DNA of 64,000 nucleotides, taken from an uncultured Duncaniella sp. (lineage in GTDB: Bacteria > Bacteroidota > Bacteroidia > Bacteroidales > Muribaculaceae). Shown here piece by piece: positions 19,529 to 29,266 of the stretch. Below the pieces are notes generated by a model. That model searched no databases and was not told the DNA's origin. It was given only the letters and a program-made list of their open reading frames with translations. The translations under genes and the position numbers were made by a program. Position 1 is the stretch's first letter. Each line of letters begins with the position of its first letter. Location: positions 62,001 through 126,000 of the forward strand of contig CAJTJG010000006.1 of assembly GCA_910576785.1 (NCBI GenBank), given 5' to 3'.

Positions 19529-19550
19529 TACAATCAAAAATCTACTTTTG
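19520..19550 (+). promoter_or_regulatory. amtB promoter
   Basis: TTG (19520-19522), 20 bases, then TACTTTTG (19543-19550) match the Bacteroidota consensus. The leader to the amtB ATG would be about 60 bases. No second promoter is obvious before gltB, so it may drive amtB-gltB-gltD. Confidence 0.75.
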
Positions 19551-19616
19551 CGATGTGTTTAGAGATTTTTAAGATTGTTTTAGGCATAAAATTTATCATC
19601 ACTAATTTCCAAAGGT

Positions 19617-21041
19617 ATGAAAATCAACGGACGAACAGTCAACAACGGTTGGCTTACAGTCCTCCTATTGCTCATGGCAGTGAGTGTAGCCGGACTAAGA
19701 ATGGAATTCCCTGACGGACTCTACGCCCTCGAAGGCGGAAACCTATGGGCAAATATCGCCTGGATGATCACAGCTACAATATTTGTGCTGATGATGACTC
19801 CGGGCCTTTCTTTTTTCTATGGAGGCATGGTCAGGCCTAAGAATGTCATCTCCACCATGCTTCAGAGTTTCATCGTCATGGGGTTTGTCAGTGTGCTCTG
19901 GGTAGTGGTAGGTTTCGGTCTGGCATTCGGCGATGATATCCATCATGTGATAGGCAATCCCTTTGATTTCCTCATGCTCCGCAATGTCGGCGTAGGCAAT
20001 GTGGTTGATCCTATGGTAGATATGTCACAGATCGGTATGGTCACGACAACCATCCCATTGGCATTGTTCGCACTGTTCCAGATGAAATTTGCCATCATAA
20101 CCCCATCGCTCATCACAGGCGCGTTTGCCGAAAGAGTCCATTTCTCGGGATATCTCCTGTTCATGATGCTATGGACTCTGGTTGTATACTGTCCGCTCGC
20201 CCACTGCACATGGCACCCCGAAGGCCTGTTCGGCATGATGCACGTCCATGACTATGCCGGTGGTATCGTAGTCCATGCGGCCTCGGGAGTAGCCGCGCTT
20301 GCCGGAGCGATGTTTCTGGGCAAGAGACGCGATGCCGGCGCCACATGCAAACCTGCCAATGTACCGTTCGTTCTGCTTGGGGCCGCTCTGCTCTGGCTCG
20401 GATGGTTCGGATTCAACGGAGGTTCATCGCTCGCAGCCGACGGCATAGCCATATCGGCATTTCTCAACACCAACACCGCCGCAGCCACCGCCATGGTGGC
20501 ATGGATCACGCTTGACGCCATAAGAGGACGCAAACCGTCCGCCATGGGGGCTGCTATCGGAGCCGTCGTTGGACTGGTGGCCATCACCCCTTGTGCGGGA
20601 TGGGTCACAGCCGGAGAGAGTATCTTCATTGCTTTCTTCATCACAATATGCTGCAACCTCGCCGTGTCGTGGAAAAGCTACTCGCGTGTGCTTGACGATG
20701 CTCTCGACGTCTTCCCCACCCATGGACTCGGAGGAATAATAGGCACAGTCCTCACAGGTATATTCGCCTATGACTTCTTTGCCAAGGGGGATGCTGACAT
20801 GATAAGCCGCCAGGAATTTTTCTGGAATCATATCATAGTGCTTCTCGGGGTATGCGCTTACACATTCACCATGAGCTACGCTCTGTACTGGCTCACTGAC
20901 CGCATCGTGCCCATGCGGGTGGGCAAATGGAATGAGAAAGTCGGCCTCGACTCCTCGCAGCATGATGAGGAATATGAGAATGCCGGCACTCTCGAGTTGC
21001 CGTCGGAGTCCGACTGGTTCAGAGGTATGGAGGAGAATTGA
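19617..21041 (+). CDS. amtB: Ammonium transporter
   Basis: This 474-residue polytopic Amt/MEP/Rh-family channel takes up ammonium. It begins with a hydrophobic N-terminus and carries FFYGGMVRPKN, the pore histidines in VVHAASGVAAL and FPTHGLGGIIGT, and about eleven membrane segments. The C-terminal tail is short. gltB follows after 37 bases and gltD after that, giving an uptake-plus-assimilation unit. No glnK/PII gene is adjacent, which is unusual for amtB and leaves its post-translational control open. Confidence 0.95.
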   Translation: MKINGRTVNNGWLTVLLLLMAVSVAGLRMEFPDGLYALEGGNLWANIAWMITATIFVLMMTPGLSFFYGGMVRPKNVISTMLQSFIVMGFVSVLWVVVGFGLAFGDDIHHVIGNPFDFLMLRNVGVGNVVDPMVDMSQIGMVTTTIPLALFALFQMKFAIITPSLITGAFAERVHFSGYLLFMMLWTLVVYCPLAHCTWHPEGLFGMMHVHDYAGGIVVHAASGVAALAGAMFLGKRRDAGATCKPANVPFVLLGAALLWLGWFGFNGGSSLAADGIAISAFLNTNTAAATAMVAWITLDAIRGRKPSAMGAAIGAVVGLVAITPCAGWVTAGESIFIAFFITICCNLAVSWKSYSRVLDDALDVFPTHGLGGIIGTVLTGIFAYDFFAKGDADMISRQEFFWNHIIVLLGVCAYTFTMSYALYWLTDRIVPMRVGKWNEKVGLDSSQHDEEYENAGTLELPSESDWFRGMEEN

Positions 21042-21078
21042 ACAGCTACAGACATAATACATCACACTATCATATACA

Positions 21079-24000
21079 ATGATGCAAAACGACAAGATGA
21101 GAGCACGCGGCCTATATGATCCCCGCTACGAGCATGACGCATGCGGCGTAGGCCTGCTCGTGAACGTGAAGGGCGTCAAGAGCCACAAGCTTGTGGAGAA
21201 AGGCCTGCAAGTGCTGGAACACATGGTGCACCGTGGAGCCGAGGGCGCAGACCCCAAGACTGGTGACGGCGCCGGCATAATGGTACAGGTGCCCCACGAA
21301 TTCATACTTCTACAGGGCATACCCGTACCTGAGAAAGGGAGATACGGCACCGGACTTGTATTCATGCCCCACGAAGAAGAGGCACGTCAGGCACTTCTGG
21401 ACATCATAGAGCATGAGGCGCTCGGACTCGGACTTAAGCTTATGGCTGTACGCGACGTCCCCGTCAACAATGAGCTGCTCGGCCAGGTGGCCCGCGATGC
21501 CGAACCAGCCATCCGCCAGATCTTTGTCAGCGACGAGGAGACCGACGATCCGATAGAGATACGTCTCTATCTGCTACGCAAGGCGGTGGAGAAAAAAGTG
21601 GCCGCAAGTGCCATAAACGGCAAAGACAGTTTCTATATAGTGTCACTGTCATCGCGCGTGATCATTTATAAAGGTATGCTCTCGAGCATGCAACTGAGAT
21701 ATTACTATCCGGACCTGATGAATCCGAGATTCACCACAGCGATGGCTCTTGTGCATTCACGCTTCTCCACCAACACATTCCCGACATGGTCGCTCGCCCA
21801 GCCGTTCCGTATGCTCGGCCACAACGGCGAGATCAACACGATCCAGGGCAACCGTCTGTGGATGAAAGCCAGGGAGTCGATGCTGAAAGCCGCCCCGTTC
21901 GACGGTCATGACATGACCCCTATACTTCAGGATGGGATGAGCGACTCCGCCTCACTCGACAACGTACTCGAGTTCTTCGTCATGGCCGGAATGAGTCTCC
22001 CCCATGCGCTCGCCATGCTCGTGCCGGAGTCATTCAACGACCGCAATCCCATATCACCTGAGCTCAAGGCCTTCTATGAGTACCACTCGATACTCATGGA
22101 GGCATGGGACGGTCCGGCCACTCTCCTGTTCAGCGACGGACGATATGCCGGAGGTATGCTTGACCGCAACGGCCTTCGCCCGGCCCGCTATCTCATCACC
22201 CACAATGACACAGTAGTACTTGCATCCGAGACCGGCGTACTCCCCTTCGAAGCTTCCGAGATAAAGGAGAAGGGACGTCTGCGTCCGGGAAAAATGATGA
22301 TGATCGACATGGAGGAGGGTAAGATATATCATGACTCCGAACTCAAGGAGCGCCTCGCGTCCGAGTACCCCTATCGCGACTGGCTGTCGCGCAACCGCAT
22401 CAATCTCGACTCGATCAGCTCGGGCAGGAAGGTCGAGAACACAGTGGACAATTACAGACGGCTGATGCATGCGTTCTTCTACAACAGAGAGGAAGTGGAG
22501 AAGATCATGACGCCGATGGTGACCGATGCAAAGGAACCTGTCAACTCCATGGGCAAGGACACACCCATAGCACCGCTATCCGACTTTCCCCAGCTTATAT
22601 ACAACTATTTCAGACAGCACTTCGCCCAAGTCACCAATCCGCCTATCGATCCGTTGAGGGAGGAACTCGTGATGAGTCTTGACAGCTATATAGGAGCAGT
22701 GAAGATGTCACTCATGGAGGCTACGCCTGATATGTGCAAGATGGTGCTTCTCAAACGCCCCATCATCACCAACCGCGAACTGGATCTCCTGTGTAATCTC
22801 CGCTACAAGGGGTTCAACACCCGCAAACTTGCCATGACATTCCCTGTAAGCGAAGGCGCCGACGGACTGCAGAACGGCATACAACGGTTGTGTGACGAGG
22901 CTGAAAGAGCCGTCGACGAAGGGTGCAACTACGTTGTCCTGTCCGACCGTGGCGTGGATGCGTCCAACGCTCCCATCCCGGCCCTTCTTGCCACCTCGGC
23001 CGTCCACCACCACCTCATAGAGAAGAAAAAACGTGTGCAGACAGCACTCGTCATCGAGACCGCCGATGCCCGCGAGGTGATGCACTTCGCCCTTCTGGTC
23101 GGCTACGGAGCCTCGGCGATCAATCCCTATCTCGCCTTTGCCATAATCGATGACATGGTGAAACGGCATGAGATCCAGCTCGACTTCGATACAGCCGCCC
23201 ACAATTTCATCAAGGCTGTGGACAAGGGTCTGCTCAAGGTCATGTCCAAGATGGGCATATCAACCCTGACATCCTACAAGGGAGCGCAATTGTTCGAGAG
23301 CATAGGCCTCGGCCGTGACATCTGCCGAGAATATTTCGGAAACACTGTCAGCCGGATAAGCGGTATCGGCATGGAGGGCATAGCACGCAATATCCTGACA
23401 TCACACGCCGAAGCTTTCGGCGAGGACTTTGAGGAAGATTCCCCTCTACGCTTCATAGGCCACTATTCATTCAGGAAAGATGGCGAGCAGCATGCATGGA
23501 ACCCCGAGACCATAGCCACCCTACAGCTTGCCACACGAATGGGGAGTTATAAGAAATTCAAGGAATATACCTCACTGGTGGACAACAAGCCCACCCCCAT
23601 ATTCATCCGTGATTTCCTTGATTTCCGGCCCGGCACCCCCATACCTGTGGAAGAGGTTGAACCCGAAGAAGCCATAATGCGCAGGTTTGTGACCGGAGCC
23701 ATGTCCTTCGGATCCATCAGCCGCGAGGCCCACGAGGCACTCGGCATAGCCATGAATGCCATCGGAGCACGCTCGAATACCGGCGAGGGTGGCGAGGATC
23801 CCGAGAGATTCCTGCCACGTCCCGACGGCACATCTGCCCGATCGGCCATCAAGCAGGTAGCATCAGGCCGATTCGGTGTCACCACCGAATATCTCGTCAA
23901 TGCCGACGAGATACAGATCAAAGTGGCCCAGGGGGCAAAGCCGGGAGAAGGTGGTCAGCTTCCTGGCTTCAAGGTGGACAAGATCATAGCCCGCACACGC

Positions 24001-25590
24001 CACTCCATACCCGGCATATCGCTGATATCCCCGCCTCCACATCACGACATTTACTCCATAGAGGATCTCGCACAGCTGATCTTTGATCTGAAAAATGTCA
24101 ACCCGCGTGCAAATGTCAGTGTCAAACTCGTGGCCGAGAGCGGAGTGGGCACCATTGCGGCAGGTGTGGCCAAAGCCAAGAGCGACCTCATCACCATCAG
24201 CGGCAGCGATGGTGGCACCGGTGCCTCGCCGGCAAGTTCGATACACTATGCAGGCGTCCCCGTTGAGATAGGTCTTGCGGAGACACAGCAGACACTCGTG
24301 ATCAACAACCTCAGAGGGCAGGTGAAACTCCAGGCCGACGGACAGCTGAAGACCGCACGCGATGTCCTGATCATGGCAATGCTCGGTGCCGAGGAGTATG
24401 GATTTGCCACAAGCGCACTCATAGTGCTGGGATGCGTGATGATGAGAAAATGCCATATGAATACATGTCCCGTAGGTGTGGCCACCCAGAACGAGGAGCT
24501 GAGACGCCGTTTTGTGGGACGTTCGGAATATGTGATAAACTTCTTCCGCTTCCTCGCCCGTGAGATCCGCGAGACAATGGCCACGCTCGGCGTGCACAGC
24601 ATGGACGAGATAATCGGACATGCCGACAGGCTTACAGTCAGGGAGGATCTTCTCGGCCGCGTGCGCCCGGGGCTGGATCTTTCAGATCTCCTCCACATAC
24701 CGGACGAGGCTGTGACCAACGCCATACGCAACGTCAACCGGCAAAATCATGACATAAGCCATGTGCTTGACCGCGAGATCATCTCACGGGCCAACCCCGC
24801 GCTCACCATGCAGATGCCCGTGGAGATGGAGTTTCCTATCCGTAATACAGACCGCTCGACAGGCGCCATGCTTTCCGGGGAAGTTGCCCTCAGATATGGC
24901 GACAAAGGTCTGCCCGACAGCACAATAATGTGTACCTTCAAGGGGTCGGCCGGACAGAGTTTCGGAGCATTCCTGGCCCACGGAATATCATTCCGTCTTG
25001 AGGGAGACGCCAACGACTACGTCGGCAAGGGACTTTCAGGCGGACACATCGTCATCGTCCCGCCCGCAGGATCATCATTCACTCCGGAGGACAATATCAT
25101 AGCCGGCAACACAGTGCTCTATGGAGCCACCTCGGGTGAGATATACATAAACGGACGTGTGGGCGAGCGCTTCTGTGTGCGCAATTCCGGAGCTACAGCC
25201 GTAGTGGAAGGCGTAGGCGACCACTGCTGCGAATACATGACCGGCGGACGCACCGTAGTGCTCGGCACCACAGGCCGTAATTTTGCCGCAGGTATGAGCG
25301 GAGGCGTGGCATATGTGTGGAATCCGGATGGCAATTTCGACTATTTCTGCAACATGGAGATGGTGGAGCTATCCCTGATCGAGGACATGACCGACAACCG
25401 TGAGCTCCACCGGCTCATATCCGCACACTACAAGCATACAAGGTCGCCTCTGGCCGGAAGGATGCTTGACGACTGGGAGAACTATGCCGGACAATTCATC
25501 AAGGTGATACCTATCGAGTACAAAAAGGTGCTCCATGACGAGAAGGCCGAACTCCTCGCCCGCAGGATAGCATCCATGCAGGTGGACTGA
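21079..25590 (+). CDS. gltB: Glutamate synthase large subunit
   Basis: GltB (1503 residues, normal length) hydrolyses glutamine and transfers ammonia to 2-oxoglutarate. The N-terminal Ntn-type amidotransferase nucleophile is Cys22 in HDACGVG, so about 21 residues should be removed as a propeptide. The FMN-binding synthase domain has EGGEDPER, KPGEGGQLPG and SGSDGGTGASP. A [3Fe-4S] cysteine motif, CHMNTCPVG, lies near residue 1125, and a GXGXG beta-helix domain ends the protein. gltD follows after 45 bases. Confidence 0.98.
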   Translation: MMQNDKMRARGLYDPRYEHDACGVGLLVNVKGVKSHKLVEKGLQVLEHMVHRGAEGADPKTGDGAGIMVQVPHEFILLQGIPVPEKGRYGTGLVFMPHEEEARQALLDIIEHEALGLGLKLMAVRDVPVNNELLGQVARDAEPAIRQIFVSDEETDDPIEIRLYLLRKAVEKKVAASAINGKDSFYIVSLSSRVIIYKGMLSSMQLRYYYPDLMNPRFTTAMALVHSRFSTNTFPTWSLAQPFRMLGHNGEINTIQGNRLWMKARESMLKAAPFDGHDMTPILQDGMSDSASLDNVLEFFVMAGMSLPHALAMLVPESFNDRNPISPELKAFYEYHSILMEAWDGPATLLFSDGRYAGGMLDRNGLRPARYLITHNDTVVLASETGVLPFEASEIKEKGRLRPGKMMMIDMEEGKIYHDSELKERLASEYPYRDWLSRNRINLDSISSGRKVENTVDNYRRLMHAFFYNREEVEKIMTPMVTDAKEPVNSMGKDTPIAPLSDFPQLIYNYFRQHFAQVTNPPIDPLREELVMSLDSYIGAVKMSLMEATPDMCKMVLLKRPIITNRELDLLCNLRYKGFNTRKLAMTFPVSEGADGLQNGIQRLCDEAERAVDEGCNYVVLSDRGVDASNAPIPALLATSAVHHHLIEKKKRVQTALVIETADAREVMHFALLVGYGASAINPYLAFAIIDDMVKRHEIQLDFDTAAHNFIKAVDKGLLKVMSKMGISTLTSYKGAQLFESIGLGRDICREYFGNTVSRISGIGMEGIARNILTSHAEAFGEDFEEDSPLRFIGHYSFRKDGEQHAWNPETIATLQLATRMGSYKKFKEYTSLVDNKPTPIFIRDFLDFRPGTPIPVEEVEPEEAIMRRFVTGAMSFGSISREAHEALGIAMNAIGARSNTGEGGEDPERFLPRPDGTSARSAIKQVASGRFGVTTEYLVNADEIQIKVAQGAKPGEGGQLPGFKVDKIIARTRHSIPGISLISPPPHHDIYSIEDLAQLIFDLKNVNPRANVSVKLVAESGVGTIAAGVAKAKSDLITISGSDGGTGASPASSIHYAGVPVEIGLAETQQTLVINNLRGQVKLQADGQLKTARDVLIMAMLGAEEYGFATSALIVLGCVMMRKCHMNTCPVGVATQNEELRRRFVGRSEYVINFFRFLAREIRETMATLGVHSMDEIIGHADRLTVREDLLGRVRPGLDLSDLLHIPDEAVTNAIRNVNRQNHDISHVLDREIISRANPALTMQMPVEMEFPIRNTDRSTGAMLSGEVALRYGDKGLPDSTIMCTFKGSAGQSFGAFLAHGISFRLEGDANDYVGKGLSGGHIVIVPPAGSSFTPEDNIIAGNTVLYGATSGEIYINGRVGERFCVRNSGATAVVEGVGDHCCEYMTGGRTVVLGTTGRNFAAGMSGGVAYVWNPDGNFDYFCNMEMVELSLIEDMTDNRELHRLISAHYKHTRSPLAGRMLDDWENYAGQFIKVIPIEYKKVLHDEKAELLARRIASMQVD

Positions 25591-25635
25591 GATAACATGA
25601 TTCAAATTAACGCATATACCTACACTATATAATAT

Positions 25636-27066
25636 ATGGGTAATCCAAAAGCATTTCTGACAATTTCCCGTAAGGAAGCAGGCTATCGTCCGGTACATGA
25701 CCGGATAGCGGACTACGGCGAGGTGGAACAGACCCTCAACTCCGAGGACCGCCGGCTCCAGGCATCGCGATGCATGGAGTGTGGCGTGCCGTTCTGTCAC
25801 TGGAGTTGCCCGCTTGGCAACAAGCAGCCGGAATGGCAGGACAGACTATACAAGAATGATATCCACGGCGCATATGTGCTACTCTCCATGACCGACGATT
25901 TTCCGGAATTCACCGGACGTGTATGCCCTGCTCTATGCGAGAAAGGGTGCGTGCTCAACAAGGAGCACGAATCGGTGACCATACGCGAGAATGAAGCCGC
26001 CATCGTGGAGCGTGCCTTTGCCGAAGGATATGTGAAAGCCTGCCCTCCGGCCAAGCGTACCGGCAAGCGGGTGGCAGTGATCGGATCGGGCCCCGCCGGA
26101 CTCGCATGTGCCAACAGGTTGAACCGCAAAGGTCATCTCGTCACTGTCTACGAGAAGAACGAGGCCCCCGGCGGCCTGCTGCGATTCGGCATCCCTGATT
26201 TCAAACTTAACAAAAACATCATCGACCGGCGCCTGCGTCTGCTTGTCGAGGAAGGTATTGAATTCCGTTGCAATGTAACCGTGGGACGAGATGTCACCCT
26301 CGACGATCTTCTCAGAGAGTACGACGCCATATGTATGGCCATCGGAGCCGAAACGCCACGCGACCTCAACGTGGATGGGCGCGGGCTGGATGGTATACAC
26401 TTCGCGCTCGACTATCTCAGGCAGCAGAACCGTGTCAATGCCGGCGCCACAGTGGCCGACGCAGACCGGATATGTGCCAAAGGTAAAAATGTGCTTGTGA
26501 TCGGAGGTGGCGACACCGGGAGCGACTGTGTAGGTACCGCACACCGCCAGGGCGCTCTCTCAGTGACTCAGATCGAGATCATGCCCAAACCACCCGTGGG
26601 CGAGAATCCCGCCACTCCGTGGCCCTACTGGCCGGTGGTATTGAAGACGTCCAGCAGCCATCTCGAGGGATGCGAGCGTGCATGGTCGCTCGACACACGC
26701 CAGTTCATATCCGACGGACACGGAAACGTATGCGGTGTGGAGGTGGAGGGTATCGAATGGACACAGGATGAATCCACAGGCAGGATGCAACTGAGACATA
26801 CCGGAGAGAAATCCACCATCAAGGCCGAACTTGTGCTCCTTGCCATGGGATTCACCGGACCATCGTCAGAGTGCATACCGGATACACACCCGCTCGACCG
26901 CGACTCCCGAGGCAACATTCTTACCGATCCCGCCACACACCGCACCAGCATCGACAGGATCTTTGCAGCAGGCGATGTCACATCAGGACCGTCACTCGTG
27001 GTAAGGTGCATCGCCTCCGGACGTGATACCGCGGCAGCTATAGACAGCTACCTGAAAAGCGTGTGA
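25636..27066 (+). CDS. gltD: Glutamate synthase small subunit
   Basis: GltD passes NAD(P)H electrons to GltB. The 476-residue protein has N-terminal cysteine groups CMECGVPFCHWSCP and CPALCEKGC for [4Fe-4S] clusters, an FAD site VIGSGPAGLA near residue 150 and a pyridine nucleotide site VIGGGDTGSDC near 290. It is a distant relative of the two NfnB proteins in this window, but its cysteine spacing and its position after gltB identify it. Confidence 0.97.
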   Translation: MGNPKAFLTISRKEAGYRPVHDRIADYGEVEQTLNSEDRRLQASRCMECGVPFCHWSCPLGNKQPEWQDRLYKNDIHGAYVLLSMTDDFPEFTGRVCPALCEKGCVLNKEHESVTIRENEAAIVERAFAEGYVKACPPAKRTGKRVAVIGSGPAGLACANRLNRKGHLVTVYEKNEAPGGLLRFGIPDFKLNKNIIDRRLRLLVEEGIEFRCNVTVGRDVTLDDLLREYDAICMAIGAETPRDLNVDGRGLDGIHFALDYLRQQNRVNAGATVADADRICAKGKNVLVIGGGDTGSDCVGTAHRQGALSVTQIEIMPKPPVGENPATPWPYWPVVLKTSSSHLEGCERAWSLDTRQFISDGHGNVCGVEVEGIEWTQDESTGRMQLRHTGEKSTIKAELVLLAMGFTGPSSECIPDTHPLDRDSRGNILTDPATHRTSIDRIFAAGDVTSGPSLVVRCIASGRDTAAAIDSYLKSV

Positions 27067-27152
27067 AGTGTTAAAAAAAGTACAGGATAAAAACGAAATT
27101 TTGTAAATTTTTACCAAATTTCATCCCGACCGAAAAAAAAGGCTAAAAAAAA

Positions 27153-27183
27153 TTTGCCATATCAGATTTTTGTCATACCTTTG
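27153..27183 (+). promoter_or_regulatory. Strong promoter of the small lipoprotein gene
   Basis: TTTG (27153-27156), 19 bases, then TACCTTTG (27176-27183) form a near-ideal Bacteroidota promoter. An A/T-rich tract lies upstream. The leader to the ATG is about 45 bases. Confidence 0.8.
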
Positions 27184-27234
27184 TGGCGTTTTTGAAGCTT
27201 AAATATTGTTCAATAATTTAACCAAAAAAAGAAA

Positions 27235-27438
27235 ATGAAAAAGTTAGTATTAGTTGCTGCTGTTGCTTTCAGCGCATCGCTTTTCTCCTGCGGCTCTTCC
27301 GACAAGGCTGCTGAGGCTCAGGACTCCGCTGTTGTTGAGGAGGTTGCTGTTGAGGAGATCGTCGTAGCCGAGGATACCACCGCTGCTCCCGCCGATAGCG
27401 TTGCTGCCCCCGCTGACAGCGCTGCAGTTGCCGAATAA
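27235..27438 (+). CDS. Small acidic Ala-rich lipoprotein
   Basis: The 67-residue protein has a signal peptide ending in the lipobox SLFSC (Cys19), then a low-complexity mature part of about 48 residues made of Ala, Val, Glu, Asp and Pro, including a repeated APADS unit. It contains no enzyme motif. A near-consensus promoter and a structured 3' end suggest abundant expression from its own unit. It may be a small surface or periplasmic spacer lipoprotein; I do not know its function. Confidence 0.75.
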   Translation: MKKLVLVAAVAFSASLFSCGSSDKAAEAQDSAVVEEVAVEEIVVAEDTTAAPADSVAAPADSAAVAE

Positions 27439-27512
27439 TATATATCCGGTTCAACAGGGAAGGTCGGATGAGCATCTCATCCCAACCATACCTTCCCACG
27501 CTTAAAAGGCTC

Positions 27513-27557
27513 AAGCTGATTGCCCGCATACTGCGGAGCGACCAGCTTTTTTTATTT
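27513..27557 (+). terminator. Terminator of the small lipoprotein gene
   Basis: An outer 6-bp stem (27513-27518 with 27543-27548) encloses an inner ccgca/tgcgg hairpin, followed by a T-run (27547-27553) and an AT-rich tail. It lies about 75 bases after the stop codon, leaving an untranslated 3' segment. Confidence 0.65.
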
Positions 27558-27618
27558 ATATTAAACAAATTTAGCCAATATGTGTTTTTAAGTATAATTA
27601 CTACTTAACAGCACATTT

Positions 27619-28932
27619 ATGAAAGGCATCACCAAGCTTTCAGCAGCTATTCTGGCAGGGGCCACCGCGATATCGGCATACGCGTCCGATCCCCTTCGCT
27701 CCGTATCCATCGATTCTCTCGTCCAGGACCATAAGATAATCTATGTTGGCAACGGGCAGGAGTCAGCCCACCCCGACTCAATACGATCCCTTGTAGAAAG
27801 ATTCTATTACGATCAGTATCGTAGTTTTCAGGATCCGGCCGCGCCCTACTTCCTGTTCATGAGCCGTGATGCGAACCTCGCCATGGGTCTCGGAGGTGTG
27901 GTGAGAATGAGAGGATACTTTGATCCTGGCAACTCCATGCCCACTCCGGGATTCAACACATTCGACATCCCTATGGGCGACACACCCCTCAACCGCAATC
28001 ACTTCGGCACAACCCCGGCCGGTACAGCTCTTTTCTTCCGCGTCATCGGACGCAACGCCAAGGTCGACACGTATCAACTGTACATACAAGCCAAATTCAA
28101 CGGATACGGCTCTCGCGACTTCAAGCTATCCAAAGCCTACGCGCAGGTAGGCGACTGGACAATAGGTCTGGCCTCCTCGACATTTTCCGACGGCTCGGCC
28201 GAACCTCCTGTAGTCGATGCCAACGGCACCACCATGAGCATGGACTTCTCGGCCGTCCTCATAAGATATCTCCACACATTCAAGAAGAGCGGCATATCAA
28301 TCGCAGCCTCGGTGGAGACGCCCGAGATGTCGCTGCAATCCGAAGAGGGAGTCACCGCACAGCGCTCCACTACAATCCCTAATTTTGCTGCGATGATCCA
28401 GTGGGAATGGGCCCGCGACCAGCACATCCGCCTTACGGCCATAACCCGCTTCCTGCCCTACCGCGACCTCATCAACAACACCAACCACACACCCGTAGGC
28501 TACGGACTGCAACTCTCCACAGTGTTCAACCCCACACCGTCGCTGACTGTATACGGCATGTTCAATGGCGGACGCTCGTACTCCAACGCCGGCGGAGAAT
28601 TCCTGCTCAGTGACTATGATCTGGTGACTGACCCTGAGACCCCCGGGCGCCTGAAGACGCTACCCGGCTACAGCTACTATGTGGGACTCGGCTACCACTT
28701 CTCCCACAAGCTCTTCTCCACAGTTCAGGTGGGACAAGGACGAACACTCAAAAATGGAGGACGACCCGACAGCGCCTACCGCTACGGCCTCTATGGAGCC
28801 GCCAACGTGTTCTACAACCTCACCCCTCGCATAATGGTGGGCGCAGAGTTTAACTTCGGCAAACGATGCAATATAGACGGCTCACACCGCTGGGCCCGAC
28901 GCATAGGAGCGATGTGCCAATTCTCATTCTGA
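27619..28932 (+). CDS. Outer-membrane porin-like beta-barrel protein (DcaP-like)
   Basis: The 437-residue protein has a signal peptide (cleavage near AYAS), a short helical N-terminal region, then alternating beta strands through to a terminal phenylalanine (CQFSF), typical of a barrel inserted by Bam. The LGGVVRMRGYFD start of the barrel and the overall plan resemble the DcaP-like porins of Bacteroidota. The substrate is unknown. It appears monocistronic, 180 bases after the small lipoprotein gene. Confidence 0.8.
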   Translation: MKGITKLSAAILAGATAISAYASDPLRSVSIDSLVQDHKIIYVGNGQESAHPDSIRSLVERFYYDQYRSFQDPAAPYFLFMSRDANLAMGLGGVVRMRGYFDPGNSMPTPGFNTFDIPMGDTPLNRNHFGTTPAGTALFFRVIGRNAKVDTYQLYIQAKFNGYGSRDFKLSKAYAQVGDWTIGLASSTFSDGSAEPPVVDANGTTMSMDFSAVLIRYLHTFKKSGISIAASVETPEMSLQSEEGVTAQRSTTIPNFAAMIQWEWARDQHIRLTAITRFLPYRDLINNTNHTPVGYGLQLSTVFNPTPSLTVYGMFNGGRSYSNAGGEFLLSDYDLVTDPETPGRLKTLPGYSYYVGLGYHFSHKLFSTVQVGQGRTLKNGGRPDSAYRYGLYGAANVFYNLTPRIMVGAEFNFGKRCNIDGSHRWARRIGAMCQFSF

Positions 28933-28950
28933 TACGAATGTCAAAAAAAA

Positions 28951-28982
28951 TTTGGAAATTAAAATAAAAAGCACTAATTTTG
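28951..28982 (+). promoter_or_regulatory. tRNA-Pro promoter
   Basis: TTTG (28951-28954), 20 bases, then TAATTTTG (28975-28982) fit the consensus. The expected start is near 28989, inside the left arm of the hairpin that follows, about 65 bases before the tRNA. Confidence 0.65.
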
Positions 28983-29020
28983 TGGTCGCAAAAAGGGACC
29001 AAATTCCTTTTGCGACCACA
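28981..29020. repeat. Inverted repeat between the porin gene and tRNA-Pro
   Basis: Arms 28981-28993 and 29008-29020 are perfectly complementary over 13 bp, extended by two more pairs across a bulge. It may terminate porin transcription, although it lacks a T-run. It also overlaps the start of the tRNA transcript. Confidence 0.6.
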
Positions 29021-29055
29021 GATCAAATCATACTTGATCAAAAAAAGAGCCAACT

Positions 29056-29128
29056 CGGGGTGTAGCACAGTTGGCAGCGCGCCACGTTCGGGACGTGGAG
29101 GTCGGAAGTTCGAGTCTTCTCACCCCGA
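29056..29128 (+). tRNA. tRNA-Pro (anticodon CGG)
   Basis: A full cloverleaf can be drawn: acceptor cggggtg/caccccg, anticodon stem ccacg/cgtgg (29082-29086 with 29094-29098) around loop ttcggga with anticodon CGG at 29089-29091, and a T-arm with ttcgagt. The discriminator is A29128 and CCA is not encoded. Proline identity is supported by the C1-G72 start typical of bacterial tRNA-Pro. Confidence 0.95.
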
Positions 29129-29140
29129 CTCTTTTAAATC

Positions 29141-29171
29141 AAAGGCTGTAACTGAATCAGTTACAGCCTTT
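29141..29171 (+). terminator. Terminator of tRNA-Pro
   Basis: A 15-bp stem (29141-29155 with 29157-29171) has a minimal loop and ends in TTTT, 12 bases after the tRNA. Confidence 0.85.
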
Positions 29172-29186
29172 TATTGAATTCAGCCG

Positions 29187-29220
29187 ATATGCCGGCGGGT
29201 AAGACTACCGGCCGGCATAT
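29187..29220. repeat. Second GC-rich inverted repeat
   Basis: Arms 29187-29196 and 29211-29220 are perfectly complementary (10 bp), with further partial pairing in the 14-base loop. It comes right after the tRNA terminator and before the next gene; its function is unclear. Confidence 0.5.
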
Positions 29221-29266
29221 TAAAATATCGTTATTTTTTGGTGAGGCGGCGATATTATCGCACCTT

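Noticed and set aside
28981..29220. The hairpins around tRNA-Pro as a riboswitch or T-box
   Set aside because: They lack any conserved core. Simple terminators or palindromes explain them, and T-boxes are not expected in this phylum.
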